Source of the DNA: JBBRCE01 sp038205115
GTDB taxonomy: Bacteria > Planctomycetota > Planctomycetia > Pirellulales > JBBRCE01
Assembly (NCBI GenBank): GCA_038205115.1
Contig: JBBRCE010000106.1
Span: forward strand, 1 to 6,078
Length of the DNA: 6,078 nt
Direction of reading: 5' to 3'
This document shows, in pieces, positions 1-5,182 of the stretch. Below the pieces are notes generated by a model. The model ran no database searches and was not told the DNA's origin. It saw only the letters and a list, made by a program, of their open reading frames with translations. A program made the position numbers and the translations under genes. How positions within the stretch are numbered: the first letter of the stretch is position 1; every line of letters begins with the position of its first letter.

Positions 1-95
1 GCCGCAGCCTTTAAGCCTTGCTTGTCGAGCATCGAGCGTGGCGCAACTCGCGAAGCTTGTTCGACGTGTTGCACGATGGCTTGGTTATGGTTCAT
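1..95 (-). CDS. partial unknown protein, N-terminal 31 codons
   Basis: An open frame starts at ATG 95 and runs off the low end of the window with no stop in 31 codons. The protein begins MNHNQAIVQHVEQASRVAPR. The start is well supported: a perfect GGAGG lies on the minus strand at 103-107, seven bases upstream, and the ATG overlaps the stop of the preceding gene (ATGA, 92-95), which indicates translational coupling. I do not recognise the family from this much sequence. By position, downstream of the tape measure gene in a phage operon, it could be a tail or accessory protein, but that is inference from context only. Confidence 0.65.
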   Translation of the reverse strand, partial: MNHNQAIVQHVEQASRVAPRSMLDKQGLKAA

Positions 96-280
96 CGCGA
101 TGCCTCCGCGTTCGGGGCTTCGGGATTGGCGACCGTCCAAGATTCCGCATCATCAACGATGGCCGGAATGACTTGGAGCGTGGCGATAATCGCCTGCTCA
201 TCGCGGCCACTGACCGGCTGGACGTTGCCAGACCATCGCAAGGGACCAAATCGCGGACGGGGCTGAATCGCTGCAATCAT
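92..280 (-). CDS. small unknown protein, 62 aa, phage operon
   Basis: A 62-residue protein starting MIAAIQPRPRFGPLRWSG and ending PNAEASR. The frame is open upstream to an ATG at 391, but I choose ATG 280 because GAAAGGA lies seven bases before it (288-294, minus strand) and the upstream extension looks non-coding. It has no signal peptide or membrane segment; the middle (about residues 28-40, AIIATLQVIPAIV) is hydrophobic and could be a buried strand or helix. The stop overlaps the start of the next gene by four bases, so the two are probably co-translated. It is the first minus-strand gene after the tape measure gene, separated from it by the FRG insert. No family recognised. It may be a small tail or accessory protein. 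Confidence 0.65.
   Translation of the reverse strand: MIAAIQPRPRFGPLRWSGNVQPVSGRDEQAIIATLQVIPAIVDDAESWTVANPEAPNAEASR
103..107 (-). promoter_or_regulatory. ribosome binding site of the gene starting at 95
   Basis: The minus strand reads GGAGG followed by seven bases (CATCGCG) and then ATGA. This site lies inside the 3' end of the upstream gene and fixes the start of the partial gene at 95. Confidence 0.7.
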
Positions 281-349
281 TGCAGAATCCTTTCTCAGCG
301 CCTCAGAGTGAAGCGCAAAAGATGAGCCCATCCCCCGATAGGCTGTCCT

Positions 350-367
350 AGGTGTGATTAGACACCT
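350..367. repeat. short hairpin AGGTGT-GATTAG-ACACCT
   Basis: A perfect six-base stem (350-355 with 362-367) encloses the loop GATTAG, the reverse complement of the CTAATC core repeated at 418 and 434. A second weaker hairpin follows at 369-388, with GCGACCC pairing to GGG..TCGC across a TTGC loop and a two-base bulge. Both lie in the non-coding stretch 281-650 between the 62-aa gene and the divergently oriented FRG gene. They could be regulator sites or the 5' untranslated leader of the minus-strand gene. There is no U-tract, so they are not intrinsic terminators. Confidence 0.4.
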
Positions 368-417
368 TGCGACCCTTGCGGGTATCGCCAACCTACCGAG
401 GGACGGACTCTTATTTT

Positions 418-462
418 CTAATCAAATTTAGGGCTAATCAAATTCAGGACCAGCACTATAAC
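418..462 (+). promoter_or_regulatory. possible promoter/operator of the FRG gene with direct repeats
   Basis: CTAATCAAATT occurs exactly at 418-428 and again at 434-444, a 16-base period. A -10-like TATAAC follows at 457-462. The second repeat ends 12 bases before it, so CTAATC at 434-439 occupies the -35 position (17-base spacer). There is no TTGACA match, which would suit a promoter that depends on a protein bound to the repeats. Transcription would start near 469 and leave a leader of about 180 bases before the ATG at 651. Only the repeats are directly seen; the promoter role is inference. Confidence 0.25.
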
Positions 463-508
463 GCGCTGGACCGATGGTTGGCAAGAATCCCGCCGCAGGT
501 TCTTTCCG

Positions 509-520
509 GACGCTAGCGTC
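509..520. repeat. 12-base perfect palindrome GACGCTAGCGTC
   Basis: The sequence equals its own reverse complement over 12 bases. It sits in the non-coding leader upstream of the FRG gene. I have the impression that this palindrome is a common dispersed element in some planctomycete genomes, but I cannot verify that here. It could also be a dimeric protein binding site. The rest of 281-650 holds no gene I can support. Confidence 0.5.
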
Positions 521-650
521 AGTCTGCTTGGTCCGCTTGAAATTGCAAGGTCTGGTCGCAGTTTCGTAATCGCAGTTGGTGGTGCCGCCGGCCAGGTGGA
601 CGCGATAAACTGGCGGCTTGGTTTTCACCACGCAACGGAGTTTGCAAGCG

Positions 651-1616
651 ATGGCAAGCAAAACGAACGTCCAAGTCATGGACTGCGACACGGCCGAAGA
701 GTTTGTCGGCGCTCTGGCCATGAGCACGAGCAGGCGGGATGCGTGGTATCCGTATCAGTGGCTGTATCGCGGGCACGCGAGTAGCAATTGGGACTTGGTT
801 CCGACCGCACTTCGGTAGGCAACGCCAGGTGATCGCAACGAACTTGGAAAACTGTCCGGCACTGAAATCACGACCTTGCAAGAGCAGGTTACGCTGGAAT
901 GCAAACTACTTTCAAAGTTGTTCCACTATCTCGATATGGCGGGTTTGCAAATTCCGGAAGACGGCCAACTCTTGCGCCCGGTTCTCGAACGAATAAGCGC
1001 TATTTCGTTCGACGACAATTTGCAGAGCATGTTCAAGGTTCACGAATGGATACCGAGGGAACTCTACTCGGTTGTGGCACTTGCCCAGCATCACGGATTT
1101 CCGACTCGATTCCTTGACTGGACTTATACTCCAAAGATAGCGACGTATTTTGCCACCGAAGAGGCAGCACGCAGGAGAGCATTGTTCGGCGAAGAGACGA
1201 TTGCCGGAAGTGACCGGATAGCTGTCTGGTCGTTCTGCGTAACAGAGCTAGAAAGCCGAAGCGATGCCGGTAGCCGAGTTTGGGGCGGACGGTACAACAA
1301 CGTCTTTTTTGTCACTGCGCCGCGAGCGGCAAATCCACTAATGCATGCCCAAAATGGAGTTTTCACCTATCACAAAATTACGCGGTTTGCGCCCGATGCG
1401 GCAATCGATCGACGTCCGTTAAACGAGATGCTTTCCGTCGGCTGCCCGATTCTTCCCGAGCCTTTGTTTAAGAAAATCACGATGCCAATTTCTCAATCCG
1501 GCAAGCTGTTATTTCAACTGGCTTTGGATGGCATTATGGCGCACACGGTATTCCCAGATTGCCGCGGGGCAATTCGAGCGGTCGCAGAGGAGCGATACTG
1601 CGACCGTCGCCCATGA
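651..1616 (+). pseudogene. FRG-domain protein interrupted by one amber codon
   Basis: One reading frame runs from ATG 651 to TGA 1614-1616, 321 codons with a single TAG at codon 56 (816-818). Before the TAG is the family's naming motif YRG at residues 39-41, followed by NWDLVPTALR. After it, in the same frame, come the conserved core AQHHGFPTRFLDW (about residues 145-157), a YFA segment, and a C-terminal GI..H.VFPD motif typical of the end of FRG proteins. Both halves therefore belong to one gene and only the stop is anomalous. ATG 651 has GGAG ten bases upstream (637-640); a TTG at 618 is an alternative start. The gene is antisense to the whole phage operon and looks less GC-rich than its neighbours, which suggests acquired cargo. 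FRG proteins are often found near mobile elements, but their biochemical activity is not something I can state. Either a recent nonsense mutation or amber readthrough would explain the stop. Confidence 0.8.
876..1616 (+). CDS. distal open part of the FRG gene
   Basis: This is how the intact 3' part would be called automatically: 246 codons from TTG 876. It holds most of the FRG core (QHHGFPTRFLDW at residues 71-82 of this frame) but lacks the YRG motif, which lies before the amber stop. The frame is already open from 819. No Shine-Dalgarno precedes TTG 876 or the internal ATGs at 936 and 1029, so independent translation is doubtful. If made, it would probably be inactive for lack of the YRG segment. 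It is listed separately so that the partial call is not mistaken for a complete gene. Confidence 0.4.
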   Translation: MQEQVTLECKLLSKLFHYLDMAGLQIPEDGQLLRPVLERISAISFDDNLQSMFKVHEWIPRELYSVVALAQHHGFPTRFLDWTYTPKIATYFATEEAARRRALFGEETIAGSDRIAVWSFCVTELESRSDAGSRVWGGRYNNVFFVTAPRAANPLMHAQNGVFTYHKITRFAPDAAIDRRPLNEMLSVGCPILPEPLFKKITMPISQSGKLLFQLALDGIMAHTVFPDCRGAIRAVAEERYCDRRP

Positions 1617-1622
1617 ATGGCA

Positions 1623-1652
1623 GCGCCGCCGGGTCGCTGGCCGCGACGGCGC
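1623..1652. terminator. weak hairpin between convergent FRG and tape measure genes
   Basis: GCGCCG (1623-1628) pairs with CGGCGC (1647-1652), and TCGC (1634-1637) stacks inside with GCGA (1643-1646), leaving a five-base bulge and a TGGCC loop. It lies in the 81-base gap between the FRG stop and the tape measure stop, where a bidirectional terminator would be expected. No T-run follows on either strand, so an intrinsic terminator is not convincing. Confidence 0.25.
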
Positions 1653-1697
1653 TTCAATAGTTCAAATTGCCAAAGAGCGATACGGAATGGCTGTCGG

Positions 1698-3302
1698 TTA
1701 CTGCCCCGCCTTGCTGGCTTCGACGCGCGCCGGCACGGTCTCGCCGCCGCCGGTGATCGTCATTTTTTGATTGCTAAGCTTGTCTCTAATGTCCTGAAGT
1801 AGTTCAATCTGGTTCTGCAGCATTTCGTACTGCGCTTTTGAATTGGTACCAGTGCGATCCATAGATCGCTGTGTTGCCTGCAACCGTTGGCGCCCAGCTT
1901 CGACGATAGTGCCGGGATCGCTCACGCCATCAATGTCAGCGTCAAACCTTCCGCGTTGCATCCATTTTTCAGCCGCGCCTAGCCCGGTCCAGTCCAGAAT
2001 CCCGCCGAGGTTGGTGTTAGTCTGCGCCTTTTCAATAATGTCGCGAACCTTGCCAGCAATGGCGGTAGCATTGCCGCCGTTCAACGCAAAGTTTTCAAGT
2101 GACCCCGCTTCACCCTCTTTCAGCTTCACAACCGCGCTAAAGGGACTGTCGTCGATCTGGTCTTGCCGTCGCTGTGCCGCTGCCACGCCTGCATCATTGA
2201 TGCCGCCCACTTGCTTGCGGGCGTTGTCGATCAAATCCCCCGTTCGAGTCTTTACGCCGAGAAGCGATTGCAGAAACTCAACGTCGCCAACTAAGAACTT
2301 GGCCTCTGCGTGCAGCCCCATCTTGTCTTTCATGTCTTCCAAGAACTCTGGCGAAGCATCGCCGCCTTTTGCGAATGGCCCCAGCAAGTCCTTGACGACG
2401 GCCATTCCCTTGTCAGTTCCTGACAAGAACTTTTTCATGTCCACGAAATTGGCGTCTTGGCTCATGCCCGCGCCCATCGCGTGAATTTTCAATTGCTCCA
2501 AAAACTTGATCGTGTTCGTTCCGGTTTTTCTACCGGTCGGATCGTCGGCTCGCTGGCCAGTTCCGAGGACGAGCGAAGCAATGTCTTCGAATTTGTCGGT
2601 GTCGCCCATGACCGCTCGGCCTTGAGCAATGGCCGGGATAATGTTCTCGGCAAGCGCCTCCATATTGACGGCGCGTGCAGCAAGAAATGTATTCTGGAAA
2701 ACGGCGCCGGCTTGTTTAGTTGATGTGCCGGGAATGCTTTTTTGGATCGAAAGAATACCTTGAGCCATGACGTTCAGCCCGCTGGAATCCATATCTGGGC
2801 GAACGGTCTTCGCGTACTCCACAGCGCTAATTGCGGTGTCTGCGCTCAAGTCGCCTTTGCCGGAAAGCGCACCTACGACGGCCAACCCCATTCCAGCAGC
2901 CCCGCCGCCGTGGCCTGCGGCAAAGTCGCGGATTCGCTGGGAAGCAACAGATAACTTCATTTCGTCAGGATCGAGCGACCTGCCAATCATTCGCTCGGCA
3001 GTCGCCCATTCAATTTGCGAGTCCGTTGACCGCTTTTCCATAGCAATCACGCGCTCGTAGTTGGCGACAAACTCTTGCTGAATCTTCGAGAGAAGAGCGC
3101 CGGCACTTAGTAGCCCAGTCAACTTGCCAGTCAGCGAGTCAACGCCGCCCATGATGTTCCCAAACATGCCATCGACGCTGCCGCCGGCCTTCGCGCCCTT
3201 CGATGCGATCTTGTCGAGACCGTCAGCGATGCGGTCGAGCGCAGTTTGCGCTGCTCCGGCGTCGGCGGACATTTTGATTTCGACGTTATCTTGAATTCCC
3301 AT
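1698..3302 (-). CDS. phage tail tape measure protein, 534 aa
   Basis: Tape measure proteins set the length of siphovirus or myovirus tails and occupy the tail lumen before DNA ejection. The N-terminus (about residues 6-38, VEIKMSADAGAAQTALDRI and on) has the usual pattern of a short strand, Ala-rich helix and Gly/Lys linker. A Gly/Ala-rich stretch at about 128-150 (GHGGGAAGMGLAVVGALSG) resembles the flexible or membrane-active segments of such proteins, and a helical, coiled-coil-like segment lies near the C-terminus (about 491-512, MLQNQIELLQDIRDKL). The gene is the longest in the window and follows a frameshifting chaperone gene, the classical position. Start ATG 3302 has AGGA ten bases upstream, overlapping the stop of the frameshift product. 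By the rule of roughly 0.15 nm per residue, the tail would be about 80 nm. This is short for the family (lambda gpH is over 800 aa). No peptidase or lysozyme domain is evident. Confidence 0.75.
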   Translation of the reverse strand: MGIQDNVEIKMSADAGAAQTALDRIADGLDKIASKGAKAGGSVDGMFGNIMGGVDSLTGKLTGLLSAGALLSKIQQEFVANYERVIAMEKRSTDSQIEWATAERMIGRSLDPDEMKLSVASQRIRDFAAGHGGGAAGMGLAVVGALSGKGDLSADTAISAVEYAKTVRPDMDSSGLNVMAQGILSIQKSIPGTSTKQAGAVFQNTFLAARAVNMEALAENIIPAIAQGRAVMGDTDKFEDIASLVLGTGQRADDPTGRKTGTNTIKFLEQLKIHAMGAGMSQDANFVDMKKFLSGTDKGMAVVKDLLGPFAKGGDASPEFLEDMKDKMGLHAEAKFLVGDVEFLQSLLGVKTRTGDLIDNARKQVGGINDAGVAAAQRRQDQIDDSPFSAVVKLKEGEAGSLENFALNGGNATAIAGKVRDIIEKAQTNTNLGGILDWTGLGAAEKWMQRGRFDADIDGVSDPGTIVEAGRQRLQATQRSMDRTGTNSKAQYEMLQNQIELLQDIRDKLSNQKMTITGGGETVPARVEASKAGQ

Positions 3303-3314
3303 TTGTCGGTTTTC

Positions 3315-3482
3315 CTATTTCGCCAAGAGCCAAATTAATTCCAAGTCCCACAGAGACGGCATATAGTTTTCCACCAGTCCGGCGCGCCACTGCCTGTAAA
3401 CCTGCAGCCGCGCGCGAACGTTTTCAAGGGACCACGCTAAGGAAACTAGCCCGAAGTGATCCCAAGCGATTCCATCAGCCCG
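3315..3482 (-). CDS. frameshift extension of the tail chaperone (T-like part of a GT fusion)
   Basis: After the -1 slip, 55 codons remain open, beginning RADGIAWDHFGLVSLAW and ending LWDLELIWLLAK before TAG 3315-3317. The full fusion would be about 286 aa (231 plus 55). The segment is protein-like: five tryptophans, alternating hydrophobic and charged residues, and no rare-looking stretch. It has no usable start of its own, since its only ATG (3362) leaves just 15 codons and lacks a ribosome binding site. Its stop lies 12 bases before the tape measure ATG, and TAG forms part of that gene's AGGA site, so ribosomes finishing the fusion would feed the tape measure start. In lambda the T part of GT binds the major tail protein while G binds the tape measure protein; the same division is inferred here. 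Confidence 0.7.
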   Translation of the reverse strand, partial: RADGIAWDHFGLVSLAWSLENVRARLQVYRQWRAGLVENYMPSLWDLELIWLLAK

Positions 3483-4174
3483 TTTTTTTTTAAGGATTCC
3501 AGCGTATGCGCCATCTCGAACGTGGCGGCAATCGCCATCGGCAACGTGAAGTCGCCCATCAATTGCAGCCAGTCGGCAATGTCTTGATTGACGCGGTAGT
3601 TCATCGCAATGGCTTCAACCGCGAAATACCAACCGTCCGCAACATTCGGGTCTGTTCGGTCTCTGGCGTATTGGCGAAACTTGTCCAGCCATGCCTGTGA
3701 CTGATCGAAAAAATTTATGTACGCGGATTGAATCTTGCGTGCCGGCCTTCCGAATTCGTCGATACCGTAAGAGTGCGGAAGCTGCCGGGCGACTGGAATG
3801 GCCCATTCATTGCCGTCGTCTAAAACAACAGGCAAGCCGCCGTAGTAATTCCGCCGTAGCAGCCCATCCGGCGTCACCGGCTTGACCTTCGACTTGCCGA
3901 GCCAGAATCGTCCGGCCGGTTTGCCGTCATAGGCTTTCGCTGGCTGCCAGTCGTTATCCTCCGCTCGCAGGCTCGGCAGCAGGGATAAACCCGCGCCGCC
4001 GTTGCTGCTGTCCTGCCAATAAAACAGCAAGCCGTGGCTGCCGTCCGGACCGCTGGAAAGATCACAACACGCCGCCGGGAATTGCGGGTCGATGATCTCG
4101 CCAAGCCCCACGTCGCGCAAAGCTTGCTCGGTGCGAATTGGTTGGCCGGGAATGTAAACTAAATAACTGCTCAT
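3446..4174 (-). CDS. putative tail assembly chaperone, G-like zero-frame product, 242 aa
   Basis: I assign this by context rather than by family motifs. It lies directly upstream of the tape measure gene and carries a -1 slippery site at its end, as lambda gene G does. Such proteins coat the tape measure protein during tail assembly and are absent from the virion. It is larger than lambda gpG (about 140 aa). Residues 1-100 look like a separate Gly/Trp-rich segment (GLLFYWQDSSNGGAG, FWLGKSKVKP). Residues 145-231 are helical and aromatic-rich (AYINFFDQSQAWLDKFRQYA, GWYFAVEAIAMNY, ADWLQLMGDF), more like a chaperone. The zero frame ends in TAG 3446-3448, 11 residues after the slip site. The start at 4174 has AAGGG ten bases upstream and lies 33 bases after the stop of the 81-aa gene. 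An unrelated structural protein remains possible. Confidence 0.65.
   Translation of the reverse strand: MSSYLVYIPGQPIRTEQALRDVGLGEIIDPQFPAACCDLSSGPDGSHGLLFYWQDSSNGGAGLSLLPSLRAEDNDWQPAKAYDGKPAGRFWLGKSKVKPVTPDGLLRRNYYGGLPVVLDDGNEWAIPVARQLPHSYGIDEFGRPARKIQSAYINFFDQSQAWLDKFRQYARDRTDPNVADGWYFAVEAIAMNYRVNQDIADWLQLMGDFTLPMAIAATFEMAHTLESLKKNGLMESLGITSG
3482..3488 (-). promoter_or_regulatory. -1 ribosomal frameshift site A AAA AAC
   Basis: The coding strand reads TTA AAA AAA AAC GGG in the 242-aa frame (L228 K229 K230 N231 G232), within a run of nine A residues (3483-3491). The heptamer A AAA AAC fits the X XXY YYZ rule for -1 slippage, with the P-site on AAA and the A-site on AAC. Slipping moves translation into the frame that ends at 3315. 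The A9 run could also cause polymerase slippage, giving the same products from mixed mRNAs. I found no strong downstream stem-loop by eye. Confidence 0.75.
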
Positions 4175-4207
4175 CAGGAAATCGCCCTTGGTGCTGGAGT
4201 GACGGTT

Positions 4208-4453
4208 CTAGTTGCGCGATTGCATGAACTTGACCATATCGCGAAGCGCCCCAAGCCTGGCGTCAACGCCGCGACGGAAAGCCTGCCTAAACGCTTCCAT
4301 GCATCGAGTAATTTCAGGATGCGATTCTTCAGCGGCAGCGCCAGCCAATGCGACTTTCATTTCGTCCATGGCCTGAAAGATGCTATCTGCGCACGATTCG
4401 CACCGAGCAATCGCGCGATTCGCTTCGTCGAAGTCATAGTCATTTTTGTACAT
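4208..4453 (-). CDS. small unknown protein, 81 aa
   Basis: An 81-residue, largely helical and charged protein beginning MYKNDYDFDEANRAIARCES and ending DMVKFMQSRN. The frame is open further upstream to 4624, but ATG 4453 is preferred: it overlaps the end of the upstream gene by 14 bases, and the longer N-terminus would lie entirely inside that gene in another frame. The Shine-Dalgarno is weak (GGAAA about eight bases upstream), consistent with translational coupling to the upstream gene. Cysteines occur at residues 18, 21 and 51; the CESC pair is not enough to claim metal binding. No membrane segment. Family not recognised. In this position, just before a tail chaperone, a head-tail joining or tail protein would be usual, but nothing in the sequence confirms it. 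Confidence 0.7.
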   Translation of the reverse strand: MYKNDYDFDEANRAIARCESCADSIFQAMDEMKVALAGAAAEESHPEITRCMEAFRQAFRRGVDARLGALRDMVKFMQSRN

Positions 4454-5012
4454 CAGTCGGTTTCCATCGTGGTGTGTTAGTGCGTGACGGCGCTTCATTG
4501 ACGATCTTGGCGAATCGCTTTTGGGCGATACCGCAAGTGCGATCCAATTCGCGATCTTGCCGTTTCTGCTCTCTGATTGAGACAACCTTGGTCGCTGGGG
4601 TCCGCCGCTCTTCCATGAAATCAAGCAGGCCCATCGCTGCGAAGCCTTCGTCTTGATGTTTGAAGTCTGTCCAAGGCCAAAGATGATCCATTAAGAACTC
4701 GGCCATGCTGCGGACGTACTCCAAAAACTCGTGCTCGGGAAGATCGGCAAACAACTCCGGCAACGCGCCGGTAACGAGGCTGCGCAACAGAATCAACAAA
4801 TCCTTGCCCGACATGAATTGCGTACGATGAACAAGCGCCGCCTGGTTGGACGATGCTGGACCGCCGCGCCGCGGTAAAATGTTCGCGGCCTTCCACGCCA
4901 TTGCGCCTTCGGCCTCACGCGGACAACCACGTTGGACGTAGCGGCTTGCTTGATCCCGCGAAATGCCTAGAATTTCTCCAAGCTGGGGATTCGTGAGCGG
5001 CTTGTCTGCCAT
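4440..5012 (-). CDS. helix-turn-helix protein, possibly Nu1-type small terminase subunit, 190 aa
   Basis: The N-terminus reads LTNPQLGEILGISRDQASRY then VQRGCPREAEGAMAWKAANI, the arrangement of a MerR/Nu1-like winged helix: helix, GIS turn, recognition helix, a 'rGxP' wing and an A.aW.aaNi helix. Nu1-type small terminases share this layout and bind packaging sites next to their own gene. Residues about 70-135 are helical and acidic (LPELFADLPEHEFLEYVRSM, FLMDHLWPWTDF) and could mediate oligomerisation. The C-terminus is basic (REQKRQDRELDR, KRFAKI). GGAG lies ten bases before ATG 5012. A GC-rich hairpin that could be the binding target lies 100 bases upstream. Against the terminase call, the following genes are tail genes, not large terminase and portal. 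An operon regulator is the main alternative. Confidence 0.55.
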   Translation of the reverse strand: MADKPLTNPQLGEILGISRDQASRYVQRGCPREAEGAMAWKAANILPRRGGPASSNQAALVHRTQFMSGKDLLILLRSLVTGALPELFADLPEHEFLEYVRSMAEFLMDHLWPWTDFKHQDEGFAAMGLLDFMEERRTPATKVVSIREQKRQDRELDRTCGIAQKRFAKIVNEAPSRTNTPRWKPTDVQK

Positions 5013-5048
5013 CGGGGAAAAACTCCAAGGTCTGATACTGGTTAGTAG

Positions 5049-5078
5049 TCCGGAAAAAAACTTCTTATCCGCAAAAAA
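5049..5078. repeat. A-tract direct repeat TCCGSAAAAAA
   Basis: TCCGGAAAAAAA (5049-5060) and TCCGCAAAAAA (5068-5078) form an imperfect direct repeat with a 19-base period, lying between the GC hairpin and the helix-turn-helix gene. A further A5 is at 5018-5022. Such A-tracts bend DNA and could assist protein binding at a promoter or packaging site, but no function can be read directly. Confidence 0.35.
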
Positions 5079-5111
5079 GGTGCTAGCTATGACCCGCGAG
5101 CCACTGGGGGT

Positions 5112-5130
5112 GCCCGGGGAGGACCCGGGC
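5112..5130. other. GC-rich perfect hairpin, possible packaging (cos/pac) or operator site
   Basis: GCCCGGG pairs perfectly with CCCGGGC around a GAGGA loop. The hairpin is flanked by GGGGG at 5106-5110 and by CCGAAATTTTCCGGGGG just after, giving a very GC-rich block with a central AT patch. It sits in the only sizeable gap of the phage operon (5013-5182). No T-run follows on the minus strand, so it is not an intrinsic terminator. Short symmetric GC-rich blocks next to a small terminase gene are typical of cos or pac regions. The assignment rests on that context and on the tentative identity of the next gene. Confidence 0.35.
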
Positions 5131-5182
5131 CGAAATTTTCCGGGGGTTATTCTCAGTGTGGGAATACAGACTTACGCCGATT

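Noticed and set aside
340..390. tRNA-like pair of hairpins
   Set aside because: Loop sizes do not fit an anticodon or T-arm, and no acceptor stem or TTCRA T-loop motif could be found.
281..391. Longer N-terminus for the 62-aa gene, start at 391
   Set aside because: The strong GAAAGGA at 288-294 with ideal spacing to ATG 280 fixes the start, and the extension lacks protein-like character.
434..727. Minus-strand 97-codon frame overlapping the FRG start
   Set aside because: No Shine-Dalgarno, it crosses the palindrome and repeats, its sequence looks compositionally odd, and it is antisense to the conserved YRG region. Treated as a shadow, though a decayed gene remnant cannot be excluded.
816..875. 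Frameshift rather than a nonsense codon in the FRG gene
   Set aside because: Both halves are in the same frame (start coordinates divisible by three) and the bases between the TAG and 876 are open, so a single stop codon explains the break.
519..881. Minus-strand 120-codon frame
   Set aside because: It is the antisense shadow of the FRG N-terminal half and has no start signal or recognisable domain.
1843..2484. Plus-strand 213-codon frame inside the tape measure gene
   Set aside because: Ser/Pro/Arg-rich composition typical of antisense frames of Ala/Gly-rich coding sequence; the opposite frame encodes the convincing tape measure protein.
4454..4624. Longer N-terminus for the 81-aa gene, start at 4624
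   Set aside because: It would overlap the helix-turn-helix gene by 185 bases and the sequence is Ser/Arg-rich shadow; the 14-base overlap start is more natural.
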